64,000 nt of DNA from an uncultured Phycisphaerales bacterium (GTDB lineage: Bacteria; Planctomycetota; Phycisphaerae; Phycisphaerales; UBA1924). Below the pieces are notes generated by a model. That model saw nothing but the letters and a program-made list of their open reading frames with translations, had not been told where the DNA came from and made no database searches. The stretch covers positions 186,001 through 250,000 of the forward strand of contig CALKJW010000005.1 of the NCBI GenBank assembly GCA_937995595.1, written 5' to 3'. Within the stretch, counting starts at the first letter, position 1. Every line of letters starts with the position of its first letter. Shown here in pieces: positions 9,858 through 17,545 of this stretch. Both the position numbers and the translations under genes were made by a program.

Positions 9858-10961
9858 ATGCTGGCGATCTCCCCATATCTGCTTGTGAGCGCGTGCGCGG
9901 CGACGCTGGTCCTTGCTCCGACCGCGTGGTCGCAGGCGCCGGATGTCAACCTTCTGAAGAACTCGGGCGCTGAAGAAATCTCCAGGGCCGACGCGTCGCA
10001 ACCCGCCTCGTGGACCGCCGCGAAGGCGCCGGCGGATGGGTTGACGATGCGCGTGGATGACACGGTCTTCCGCGCCGGGCGGCGGTCGCTGTTTGTCGGG
10101 AGCACGCACGTGTACCCCGAAGCGCGGTTCAACAACTGGGCGCAGCGCGTGGAGGGGTGGAGAGCGGGCGAGACGTACGTGCTTGCCGCGTGGGTGAAGA
10201 CCGACCGCGCCGAGAGCGCGAGCATCTGCGTGCAGGCGTGGGACGAGGGCGCAAAGAACATGGTCGCGTTTGTGGCGTCCGAGCCGCTGGGCGGCACGCG
10301 CGAGTGGCAAAGACTCGCAACCGGGCCGTTGACCATCCCGGCCAACGCACGGGCCGTAGTTGTTCGCGCGGGGTTGACCGGGCGCGGCAGGGTGTGGTTC
10401 GACGAACTGAGCCTGCGCCCGGAGGATGCACCACGCATGCCCAAGCCGCCGGAGGAGCGCGGAGCCAACCTGGTCGCGAATCCCGGCTTCGAAGACGCCG
10501 ACAGCACGCGCACGGACGAGCCGTCGAACTGGACTAGGGCGATGGTCGCCGCGCCGGGGCTTTTGATGCGCCGCGTGTCCGAGGGTGCGAGGTCGGGCAA
10601 GGCCGCGGTGATGATCATCAACCCGCGCCCTTCTCCGGACGCCGTGACGAACAACTGGGCCCAGTCGGTGCCGTACGACCTCGCGGGTCGCGTGGTGCGC
10701 GTCTCGGGCTGGGTGAAGTCGGAGAACGCCGAGAGCGCGTACCTCTGCGTGCAGGGGTGGACGGACCTGGTGAACCTGTCCTCGTTCGGCAGCACCGAGA
10801 CCATCAAGGGGACGCAGGACTGGAAGCGCGTGCAGTCCAAGCCGGTTCGTCTGGCTCCCAGCGTGACGGTCGTCACGGTGCGGGCGGCGCTGACGGGCAC
10901 GGGCGAGGCGTGGTTCGACGACGTCGCGCTGGAACTGGCGGACGACGAGCCGTTGGAGTGA
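9858..10961 (+). CDS. Exported protein with two tandem carbohydrate-binding-like beta-sandwich domains
   Basis: 367 residues. A signal peptide (about 1-26, ending TAWSQA) is followed by two repeats of about 155 residues. Repeat 1 begins NLLKNSGAEE (residue 31) and repeat 2 begins NLVANPGFED (about residue 204). Each repeat shares NNWAQ, a WVKx(D/E)xAES segment, CVQ(A/G)W, and a GxxWFD(E/D) ending. The N-L-x-x-N-x-G-F/A-E opening and V-WFD close are typical of CBM4/9-like galactose-binding folds. It probably binds carbohydrate or another ligand outside the cytoplasm; no catalytic domain is present. The ATG at 9858 places the signal peptide at the N-terminus; an in-frame ATG at 9807 is less likely. 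Confidence 0.65.
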   Translation: MLAISPYLLVSACAATLVLAPTAWSQAPDVNLLKNSGAEEISRADASQPASWTAAKAPADGLTMRVDDTVFRAGRRSLFVGSTHVYPEARFNNWAQRVEGWRAGETYVLAAWVKTDRAESASICVQAWDEGAKNMVAFVASEPLGGTREWQRLATGPLTIPANARAVVVRAGLTGRGRVWFDELSLRPEDAPRMPKPPEERGANLVANPGFEDADSTRTDEPSNWTRAMVAAPGLLMRRVSEGARSGKAAVMIINPRPSPDAVTNNWAQSVPYDLAGRVVRVSGWVKSENAESAYLCVQGWTDLVNLSSFGSTETIKGTQDWKRVQSKPVRLAPSVTVVTVRAALTGTGEAWFDDVALELADDEPLE

Positions 10962-10987
10962 CCTCGGCCCGCCGGCGGGCCGAGGTC
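10960..10987. repeat. 28-bp perfect palindrome between the CBM-like gene and the FIST gene
   Basis: The half-site GACCTCGGCCCGCC is followed directly by its exact reverse complement. It overlaps the stop codon of the upstream gene and ends 21 bases before the putative -10 of the FIST gene. As RNA it would form a very stable hairpin, but no T-run follows. It could be a terminator-like structure, an mRNA 3' end stabiliser, or a dimeric operator for the FIST promoter. Confidence 0.6.
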
Positions 10988-11008
10988 GGGAGCGCGCCGG
11001 GTTGCTCC

Positions 11009-11014
11009 TACACT
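11009..11014 (+). promoter_or_regulatory. Putative -10 element of the FIST gene
   Basis: TACACT with 9 bases to the ATG at 11024, the same hexamer and spacing as before dnaX. No Shine-Dalgarno sequence is present. Confidence 0.5.
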
Positions 11015-11023
11015 CGGCACGAC

Positions 11024-12364
11024 ATGGGCAGACCCGAAGTCCACGATGCGACCGACGCCGCGCCGCTCGCCGCGGCCGCGCTGAGCACGCTGTCGAACCA
11101 CGGCGCGGCGGCCGATCAGGTGGTCGCGCAGTTGCGCGAGGGCCTGAAGGGCCGGCGCACGACGCTGGTCCTGCTGTTCTTCACGGCGCACCACGCGCCG
11201 GTGTCGGGGCACATCGCGGCGCAGGTGCGCACCGCCATGGGTCCCGGCGCGTTGCTGGGCGTGTCGGCCGAGTCGGTGCTGGCCGGTGCGCAGGAAGTGG
11301 AGAACGGACCGGGGGTTTCGGCCCTGGCGCTGAGCCTGCCGGGCGTGCACGCCGGGGTCTTCCGGACCGACCAGTGGCCCGAGTTCAAGGAGCCGCCGAC
11401 GAGCGAGGACCAGTTGCGGGTGCTGGCCAAGGCCGCGGGCATGGACCGGCCCGACCACCGCGCCACGTTCCTCTTTGCCGACCCGTTCTCGGTGCCGATG
11501 ATCACCATCCTGCCCGCGCTGGCTCGCGCGAGGCCGTCGGTCCGGAACGCGGACGGACGCGGCGGCCCTCCGGCGCCGATCCTCGGCGGCATGGCGAGCG
11601 CCTCGTCACGCCCGGGCGGCAACCGGCTGATCCTCAACGACACGATCGCGGCGTCGGGGGGCGTGGGCGTGTCGCTCTCGGGCGCGGTGCGGGTCGACGC
11701 GCTGGTGTCGCAGGGGTGCAGGCCGATCGGACAGCCGCTGGTCATCACGGCCGGCAAGGGGCAGATGATCTCGGGCCTCGGCGGGCGGCCCGCGATGCAT
11801 GTGCTCTCGGAGATCATCGAGTCGCTCGACGACCGCACCAAGGAGCGGCTCAAGAAGGGGCTGTTCGTCGGGCGCGCCGTGACGGAGTACAAGGCCCGGT
11901 TCGGGCGCGACGATTTTCTGATCCGCAACGTGATCGGCGTCGAGCAGTCCAGCGGGTCGGTCGCCGTGGCGGACCTGCTGCGTGTCGGGCAGACGGTCCA
12001 GTTCCACGTGCGCGACGAGGCGACCGCGTCGGAGGACCTTGCGCTCCTGCTCGACGCCCAGCAACTGCGCGACGACCCGTTCGCGGGCCTGCTGTGCACG
12101 TGCAACGGGCGCGGGTCGCGGCTGTTCTCGACGCCCAGCCACGACGCCGCGATGATCACGCGGGCATTTGCCCGTCCGCGCGAGGCCGACCTGTTCACCC
12201 CCGCCGCGCCGGGCGAGGACCCGACCGAGCCGCAGCCGGTGGCGCGGCAGTTCATGCCGCTGGCGGGGTTCTTCGCGGGAGGGGAGATCGGGCCCATCGG
12301 CGAGGGGGTGTTTGTGCACGGGCAGAGCGCGGCGCTGGCGCTCTTCCGGCCGTCGGTCATTTGA
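11024..12364 (+). CDS. FIST-domain sensory protein (FIST_N plus FIST_C)
   Basis: 446 residues, cytoplasmic. The N-terminal part (about 25-230) has the FIST_N pattern: TTLVLLFFTAHHA, LLGVSAESVLAG and ILGGMASASS. The C-terminal part (about 250-430) resembles FIST_C: GKGQMISGLGGRPAM, FLIRNVIGV, FHVRDEATASEDL, CNGRGSRLF and GFFAGGEIGPI. FIST domains are proposed small-ligand sensors, often tied to histidine kinases, chemoreceptors or GGDEF proteins; none is next to this gene. The ATG at 11024 follows a likely promoter directly. The 3' end overlaps the convergent GGQ gene by 8 bp. Confidence 0.88.
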   Translation: MGRPEVHDATDAAPLAAAALSTLSNHGAAADQVVAQLREGLKGRRTTLVLLFFTAHHAPVSGHIAAQVRTAMGPGALLGVSAESVLAGAQEVENGPGVSALALSLPGVHAGVFRTDQWPEFKEPPTSEDQLRVLAKAAGMDRPDHRATFLFADPFSVPMITILPALARARPSVRNADGRGGPPAPILGGMASASSRPGGNRLILNDTIAASGGVGVSLSGAVRVDALVSQGCRPIGQPLVITAGKGQMISGLGGRPAMHVLSEIIESLDDRTKERLKKGLFVGRAVTEYKARFGRDDFLIRNVIGVEQSSGSVAVADLLRVGQTVQFHVRDEATASEDLALLLDAQQLRDDPFAGLLCTCNGRGSRLFSTPSHDAAMITRAFARPREADLFTPAAPGEDPTEPQPVARQFMPLAGFFAGGEIGPIGEGVFVHGQSAALALFRPSVI

Positions 12365-12887
12365 GCGGGTGCAGGCCGGCCTCGGCGCGGGCGCGGTTCC
12401 ACGCCAGCAGCGCGGGCGGGTGGTCTTTGGCGAGTTTGATCAACTGGCTCGCCGAGCACTCGAGCCGGAGGCCGGCCTTGCGCGGGTCCCACCCGCACGC
12501 GGCGATCACGTCCAGCGCCTCGGCGAGCATGGCGGGGAAGTCCTCGTGTTCGGGGTCGCAGGCGATCCGCCCGCCGCGCACGCGCGACTTCCACAGCGCC
12601 GAGCCGATCTCGCCGATGGGCACGCCCGTGCGCACCGCGCACGCCAGCGCGAGCCGCAGCCGCCGCAGCGCGACGCGCTTGTTCTCGGCCTGGCTGCGGC
12701 GTTCGCCCGCATGGGCGCACACGCCGGTCGGCTCGTGGCGCAGTTCAACCAGCGTTTCGACCTTGTTGCGGTTCTGCCCGCCCGGCCCGCTGGTGCGGCC
12801 GGTCGTGGCCTTGCACTGTCGCAGCAGCGCCTCGTCGTCGAGGCACGCCGGGTGATGCCAGCGTCCCTCGCGGCGCTCGGCGCTCAT
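12357..12887 (-). CDS. Peptide-chain-release-factor-like GGQ protein (RF-1 catalytic domain only)
   Basis: 176 residues. The RF-1 family hydrolysis motif appears as SGPGGQNRNKVET, with GGQ at 36-38, followed by RSQAENKRVALRRL. The anticodon-recognising domains 2 and 4 of RF1/RF2 are missing, so this belongs with stand-alone GGQ proteins such as ArfB or PrfH that release peptides from stalled ribosomes. Unlike ArfB, there is no clear lysine-rich tail; the C-terminal ~80 residues are a separate helical region. The start overlaps the tsaD stop (ATGA), so it is coupled to tsaD in an operon with an S41 protease gene. Confidence 0.75.
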   Translation of the reverse strand: MSAERREGRWHHPACLDDEALLRQCKATTGRTSGPGGQNRNKVETLVELRHEPTGVCAHAGERRSQAENKRVALRRLRLALACAVRTGVPIGEIGSALWKSRVRGGRIACDPEHEDFPAMLAEALDVIAACGWDPRKAGLRLECSASQLIKLAKDHPPALLAWNRARAEAGLHPLK

Positions 12888-14005
12888 GGCGCACCCGTCC
12901 CCGACGGGCCGGCGCAGAACGCCGTCGAAGGCGAGGCGGTCATCGACCAGTCGTCGCCGCGCCAGTCTCGCGCGGCGAGGATCGCGTGCCCCAGCGCGGC
13001 GACCATCGCGGCGTTGTCGAGGCAGTACTCCATCCGCGGCAGGCGGACCTCGACCCCGCGTGCCTCGCCCAGCGCGAGCAGCCGCTGTCGCAGCAGCGAG
13101 TTGGCGCTCACGCCGCCGCCCACGAGCAGCGCGCGGCAGTCGGGGCGACGGTCCAGGGCGCGCTGAACCTTGAGCACGACCGCCGAGACCGCCGCCTCCT
13201 GAAACGTCGCCGCGACGTCCGCGGCGTTCATCGTCGGGCCGTGCTCGGGCTCGCCGCGCGCCTCGCGCCGCGCGCGGGCCTGCGGGCTCTCGGGCACGCC
13301 GCAAAAGGCGTAGAGCGCGGCGGTCTTGAGGCCGGAGAACGAGAAGTCGAGCGAGTCGGGCGCGATGCGCGCCAGCGGGAAGCCGGGCCGGTGCGCGCGG
13401 CCCGTTTGTGCGAGCCGGTCGAGTTCCGGCCCGCCGGGGAAGGGCAGGCCGAGGATGGTCGCGACCTTGTCGTACGCCTCGCCGACCGCGTCGTCGATCG
13501 TCGCGCCGATGCGCACGGCGCGCGTCGGTGAGCCGCACACGTACATCGACGTGTGCCCGCCGCTGGCGACCAGCCCCAGCGCCGGCCAGCGCACCGGCGC
13601 GGGCTCGGCGCCCGCCGGGCCGATGCACCCGGCGACCAGGTGCGCCTGCACGTGATCGACGCCGACCACCGGCACGCCCAGCGCCCACGCCAGGCCCTTG
13701 GCCGCGCCGACGCCCACCAGCAGCGAGCCGATCAGCCCGGGCCGGTTACCGACGGCGACGGCGTGCACACCTCGCAGATCAACGCCCGCCTCGGCGAGCG
13801 CGCGGCGCACCACCGGCAGCACGCGCTCGGCGTGCGCGCGGCTGGCGATCTCGGGCACCACGCCGCGGTACTCGCTGTGCAGGTCGTGCTGCGAGGCGAT
13901 GACATTGGACAGCACCGTCCGTCCGCCGCGAACCACCGCCGCGGCGGTCTCGTCGCACGAGGTCTCGATGCCGAGCACGAGTCGTTCGGCGTCGGGCGCG
14001 TTCAC
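12884..14005 (-). CDS. tsaD: tRNA N6-threonylcarbamoyladenosine synthase catalytic subunit TsaD
   Basis: 373 residues. The ASKHA signature LGIETSCDETAAAVV opens the protein. The metal-binding HxxxH is H118-VQA-H122, followed by LVASGGHTSMY, IDDAVGEAYDKVA, LPFPGGPELDRLA, FSFSGLKTAA and VGGGVSANSLLR, all TsaD hallmarks. With TsaB, TsaC and TsaE it makes t6A37 on ANN-decoding tRNAs in the cytoplasm. The GTG start at 14005 overlaps the stop of the S41 protease gene (GTGA) and its own stop overlaps the next start, so the three minus-strand genes form a tightly coupled operon. The C-terminus carries about 20 extra residues. Confidence 0.96.
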   Translation of the reverse strand: MNAPDAERLVLGIETSCDETAAAVVRGGRTVLSNVIASQHDLHSEYRGVVPEIASRAHAERVLPVVRRALAEAGVDLRGVHAVAVGNRPGLIGSLLVGVGAAKGLAWALGVPVVGVDHVQAHLVAGCIGPAGAEPAPVRWPALGLVASGGHTSMYVCGSPTRAVRIGATIDDAVGEAYDKVATILGLPFPGGPELDRLAQTGRAHRPGFPLARIAPDSLDFSFSGLKTAALYAFCGVPESPQARARREARGEPEHGPTMNAADVAATFQEAAVSAVVLKVQRALDRRPDCRALLVGGGVSANSLLRQRLLALGEARGVEVRLPRMEYCLDNAAMVAALGHAILAARDWRGDDWSMTASPSTAFCAGPSGTGAP

Positions 14006-15681
14006 CGGCCGCTTCCTTCGACCTCGACGTCGGCCTGCAGCAGCCAGCGCTCCAGGTCCTGCCCGGTGATGCGCAGCGTCGCGACGGTGTTGCCGCTCCG
14101 GTCGCGGATCAGCACCCTGCCTCCCTCGAGTTCGATGTCGTCGGGCCAGAGGTCGATCCGCGGCGGGCGCGCCTCGCCGGCCGCGGCCGAAGACTCGAGC
14201 GCAGCGATGCGCTTGTCGATGCGCGCAAACTCGAGGCTGAGCAACTCGCGCGAGCGCTCGAGCCGGCGCAACTCCGCCGAGGCGATCGCCTTCTCGGCCG
14301 GCGCCGTGTCGCCGACCGGCTTCCACGCGCCGGTGTCGGCGCGCGCCTGCGCGGCGCGCAGCGCCGCGGCCAGTTGCGTGTCGTGCGCCTCGCGCGCGAT
14401 CCAGTCCGGCGAGGCCCAAGCCTGCGCGGGCGGCGGCGCGCCGTTGCCGTGGATGGCGTCGAACTCGCGCCGACGCAGGAACCGCGCCTGCACCTCGCTG
14501 TCCGAGACGGGGACGTAGAACCCGGGGTCGGGGTCCACGCCCCAGGTCGTCGCGTCGTCGGTGCGCTGGATCAGCCGGCCCGAGGGCAGGTAATACTTCT
14601 GCGTGGTGAACTTGAGTTGCCCGTTCCGCTGGCGGTCGAGCGGCACGACGGTCTGCACGAGGCCCTTGCCGAAGGTGCGCGTGCCGATCACCACGCCGCG
14701 CCCGTGGTCCTGAATCGCGCCGGCGAGGATCTCGCTGGCGGAGGCGGAAGAGCCGTCCACCAGGACGCACACGGGGAAGTCGGTCGCCGGGCCGCCCCTG
14801 CGCGAGCGGATGACCTGCTCGCGCGTCGTGCGGCCGCGAACCGAGACGATGACCCCCTCGTCGAGAAACGCGTCGGCGATGCGCTCGGCCGCGTCGAGCA
14901 CGCCGCCGGGGTTGCCGCGCAGGTCGAGGACGAGGCCGCCGAGCGATCCGCCCGCGGCCTTGCGCGCGTCGGCGAGCGCTGCGCCGAACTCCTCCGGCGC
15001 GGTCGGGGTGAACTGGGTGATGCGGATGTACGCGATCTTCCTCGCGGGGTCGAGCAGGTACTCCCAGCCGTTGTTGCCCGCGTTCGACCGTCGCAGCCCG
15101 CGCACCGACTTGTTGGTGATCTGCCGTCGCGTGAGCGTGTAGGTCGTCTCCTTGCCGGCTCGCAGCACGACGAAGGTGACCTTCGACCCCGGCGCGCCGG
15201 TGAGCAACTTCACGCACTCGTCGCTGGTCAGGCCGAAGGTGCTCCTGCCCTCGACGCTGATGATGCGGTCGCCCGACAGAATGCCCGCCTCCCACGCGGG
15301 GGAGTCCTCCAGCGGGGTGACGACGGTGAGCCAGCCGTCGCGCATCTCGATCTGGCAGCCGATCCCGGAGAACTGCCCGGTCATCTGCTTGGAGAACTCG
15401 GCCGCGTCCTCGGGCGGGATGTACTCGGCGTAGGGGTCGCCCAGCGCGCCGACGAGGCCCGCGATCGCGCCCTTCTGCAGTTTGCCGATGTCGATCGGGT
15501 CGACGTACTGCGCGCTCAGCACACGGAAGACTTCCGCGATCGGGTCGGTGAAGGCGCGTGCGCCCGGCTGGGCCATCGCCGCCATGCGGGCGGCGAAGAC
15601 GCCGATCAGGAACACCATGAACATCGTGAGGACCGTCAGGCGGGTCACGGCCCCGGTCGGTCGGCGGCGGCGGGTGGGCAT
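14002..15681 (-). CDS. C-terminal processing peptidase, S41 family (CtpA-like), membrane-anchored
   Basis: 559 residues. An N-terminal anchor or signal helix (about 14-37) follows a basic start. Then come a PDZ domain (about 100-190, containing SPAWEAGILSGDRIISVEG) and the tail-specific protease core with GGLVLDLRGNPGG. The likely catalytic dyad is Ser314 in GSSASASEI and Lys339 in TFGKG. Substrates would be periplasmic proteins with unstructured C-termini. About 150 extra residues after the core form a coiled-coil-like linker and a small beta domain ending the protein. A strong Shine-Dalgarno AGGAGG lies 5 bases before the ATG, and it heads the operon with tsaD. Confidence 0.93.
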   Translation of the reverse strand: MPTRRRRPTGAVTRLTVLTMFMVFLIGVFAARMAAMAQPGARAFTDPIAEVFRVLSAQYVDPIDIGKLQKGAIAGLVGALGDPYAEYIPPEDAAEFSKQMTGQFSGIGCQIEMRDGWLTVVTPLEDSPAWEAGILSGDRIISVEGRSTFGLTSDECVKLLTGAPGSKVTFVVLRAGKETTYTLTRRQITNKSVRGLRRSNAGNNGWEYLLDPARKIAYIRITQFTPTAPEEFGAALADARKAAGGSLGGLVLDLRGNPGGVLDAAERIADAFLDEGVIVSVRGRTTREQVIRSRRGGPATDFPVCVLVDGSSASASEILAGAIQDHGRGVVIGTRTFGKGLVQTVVPLDRQRNGQLKFTTQKYYLPSGRLIQRTDDATTWGVDPDPGFYVPVSDSEVQARFLRRREFDAIHGNGAPPPAQAWASPDWIAREAHDTQLAAALRAAQARADTGAWKPVGDTAPAEKAIASAELRRLERSRELLSLEFARIDKRIAALESSAAAGEARPPRIDLWPDDIELEGGRVLIRDRSGNTVATLRITGQDLERWLLQADVEVEGSGR

Positions 15682-15745
15682 GCTGGCCTCCTAGCGGGGC
15701 ATTATTCGCGTCCCGCCGGGCGCGGGTGGCCCGACGGCGCGCCGC

Positions 15746-15751
15746 TACACT
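15746..15751 (+). promoter_or_regulatory. Putative -10 element of dnaX
   Basis: TACACT with 9 bases to the dnaX ATG at 15761. The gap has no ribosome binding site, so the transcript would start at or within a few bases of the start codon. Confidence 0.5.
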
Positions 15752-15760
15752 CTGTTCGCC

Positions 15761-16909
15761 ATGGCGTACACCGTTCTTGCACGACGATACCGATCCCAGT
15801 CCTTCGACGAGGTGGTGGGCCAGGAGGCCATCGCCAACACGCTGCGCACCGCGATCCGACAGAACCGCGTGGCGCACGCGTACCTCTTCACCGGGACGCG
15901 CGGCGTGGGCAAGACCTCGATGGCGCGGATCTTCGCCCGCGCGCTCAACGCCGTGGACGACAGCGGCAAGGAGAACCCGGAGATCGCCGCGGCGATCATG
16001 CGAGGGCAGGACACCGACGTGATCGAGATCGACGCCGCGAGCAACACCGGCGTGGACAACGCTCGCGACCTGATCAGCAACGCGCAGTACCGCCCGCTCC
16101 GCGGCCGCAAGAAGGTGTACATCATCGACGAAGTGCACATGCTCTCGATGCAGGCGTTCAACGCGCTGCTCAAGACCATGGAAGAGCCGCCCGAGCACGT
16201 GGTCTTCATCCTGTGCACCACCGAGACGCACAAGGTCCCGGCGACGATCCAGTCGCGCTGCCAGCGGTTCGACTTCCGCAACATCGCGACCGCGAAGATC
16301 GCCGACCACCTGCGCGAGGTGCTCAAGGGCGAGGGCGTGACCGCCGAGCCGGAACTGGTGCACATGGTCGCGCGGCTGGGCAACGGCTCGATGCGCGACG
16401 CGCTGTCCCTGCTGGACCGCCTGCTCGCCGCGGGCGAGAAGAAACTCACCGTCAAACTGCTGGACCAGTTGATCGGCACGCCGGACCGCGACCTGACGGG
16501 CGCGGTGGTGAAGGCCATCGCCGAGGGCGACGCCGCGGGCGCGCTCCGCAACGCCGACGCGCTGCTGCACCGCGGCGTCTCGCCCGAGCAACTGCTCAAC
16601 ACGCTGGCCGATGCCTTCCGCGACCTGATGGTCATCAGCGTCTGCGGCCCCGACTCGGACCTGGTCGAACTGGGCGACGAGTCGCGCAAGCAGGCCGCGG
16701 CGATGGCGCAGCGGTTCGACACCGCGGGCCTCACGCACCTGATCGCGATCTGCGACGGCGTGCGCCGATCGGCGCGAGACTTCGCCGGCGGGCGCGCCCT
16801 GCTCGACGCGGCGATCGTTCGGATGGCCATGGCCGACAAGATGGCCGACGTCGCCGCGCTCATCGCCGGCACGGCCGGCGCCAACGGGAGCGCCGCGGCA
16901 AAAAAATGA
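15761..16909 (+). CDS. dnaX: DNA polymerase III tau/gamma subunit, zero-frame product (gamma-like)
   Basis: 382 residues. It is the AAA+ clamp-loader ATPase: YxVLARRYRP-like start, Walker A GTRGVGKT (45-52), Walker B IIDEVHML (121-128), sensor FILCTTE, arginine-finger SRC in TIQSRCQRF, then LSLLDRLLA and domain III helices. It loads the beta clamp in the replisome. The frame ends ...GCA AAA AAA TGA, a stop placed on an A AAA AAA slippery heptamer; the tau domain follows in the -1 frame (next entry). The usual four-cysteine zinc module after the Walker A helix has no cysteines. The first codon lies 9 bases after a putative -10 hexamer, with no Shine-Dalgarno. Confidence 0.95.
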   Translation: MAYTVLARRYRSQSFDEVVGQEAIANTLRTAIRQNRVAHAYLFTGTRGVGKTSMARIFARALNAVDDSGKENPEIAAAIMRGQDTDVIEIDAASNTGVDNARDLISNAQYRPLRGRKKVYIIDEVHMLSMQAFNALLKTMEEPPEHVVFILCTTETHKVPATIQSRCQRFDFRNIATAKIADHLREVLKGEGVTAEPELVHMVARLGNGSMRDALSLLDRLLAAGEKKLTVKLLDQLIGTPDRDLTGAVVKAIAEGDAAGALRNADALLHRGVSPEQLLNTLADAFRDLMVISVCGPDSDLVELGDESRKQAAAMAQRFDTAGLTHLIAICDGVRRSARDFAGGRALLDAAIVRMAMADKMADVAALIAGTAGANGSAAAKK

Positions 16910-16933
16910 GCCCGGGGGGGGGGCGGGGGGAGG
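16885..16933 (+). promoter_or_regulatory. Candidate recoding site in dnaX: SD-like element, slippery A7, G-rich stimulator
   Basis: CGGGAG at 16885-16890 is followed by 9 bases and then A7 at 16900-16906, read as A AAA AAA in the zero frame. The zero-frame stop TGA (16907-16909) is immediately next. After a 7-base spacer from the A-run comes G10 (16914-16923), C, G6 (16925-16930), AGG. This arrangement (upstream SD-like stimulator, slippery heptamer, 3' structure at 5-9 bases) matches known -1 frameshift cassettes. The same A7 could also cause transcriptional slippage, or ATGA at 16906-16909 could allow reinitiation. Confidence 0.65.
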
Positions 16934-17529
16934 AAGACGTCGGAGTTGCGGGCCCGACCGGGGGCGAAGGGACGCTGGCCGTGAACGCGCCGCGCGGCGC
17001 GACCGCCCAAGCGGAACCCGTCGCACCGCCCCCGGCTGTATCGACGCCCGCCGCGACGCCGCGCCCTCCGGCCGTGGCCGAGCCCGCGCCGACGGGCGAC
17101 CTCTGGGCGCGTGTGCTCCGCGGGCCGGGCATGACCCAGGTCCTGCGGACGATTCTGAGCAACCTGCGCGTCCGGTCGGTCGATGCCGCTTCCGGGCGCG
17201 TCGTGATCGCGGGCGAGGCGAAGTACGCCGAATCGGCGCGCTCGCGGCAGGCTCTGATTGTGGATGCGCTCAGGCGCGAACTGGGCCGCGCGGTCGAACT
17301 GCACGTCGAGGCGGACGAACCTTCCGCCGAACCGGGCGAGCCCGACCTCCCCGCCTCGGAGGTTCCGGCTGATCGGGCTGAAGGCGAGCCCCGTCCATCT
17401 TCTCCGCCCGCGGTCCCGGCCGGTCCGCCGCAGGCGCTTTCGGAGCATCCGCTCATCCGCGAAGCCATGGAACTGTTCGGCGCTCGTATCGTGGATGTGC
17501 AGCACCGCCGTCCGGCGGCGCCGTCGTGA
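16906..17529 (+). CDS. dnaX: dnaX tau-specific C-terminal region in the -1 frame
   Basis: 207 codons counted from the ATG at 16906, which overlaps the gamma stop. After a Gly/Pro/Ala-rich linker comes a tau C-terminal-type domain: LWARVLRGPGM, LRTILSNLRVRSVD, a VVIAG strand, RRELGRAVELHVE, and the ending HPLIREAMELFGARIVDV. In tau this region binds the polymerase alpha subunit and the DnaB helicase. A -1 shift on the A7 run would fuse it to the ATPase to give a 589-residue tau. Otherwise it may be made separately by stop-start coupling, or the break is a one-base sequence error. In E. coli the shift makes the short form; here it would make the long one. Confidence 0.8.
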   Translation: MSPGGGRGEEDVGVAGPTGGEGTLAVNAPRGATAQAEPVAPPPAVSTPAATPRPPAVAEPAPTGDLWARVLRGPGMTQVLRTILSNLRVRSVDAASGRVVIAGEAKYAESARSRQALIVDALRRELGRAVELHVEADEPSAEPGEPDLPASEVPADRAEGEPRPSSPPAVPAGPPQALSEHPLIREAMELFGARIVDVQHRRPAAPS

Positions 17530-17545
17530 GTTGACAGGAGTCGAG

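Noticed and set aside
16907-16909. TGA in dnaX as a selenocysteine codon
   Set aside because: Zero-frame reading after TGA quickly leaves the tau sequence; the conserved domain continues only in the -1 frame, and no SECIS-like element is apparent.
12884-17026. Very long open frames antisense or out of frame to dnaX, the S41 protease gene and tsaD
   Set aside because: In high-GC DNA the wrong frames lack stops. These frames give Arg/Ala/Gly/Pro-rich sequences without domains, while the assigned frames carry full family motifs.
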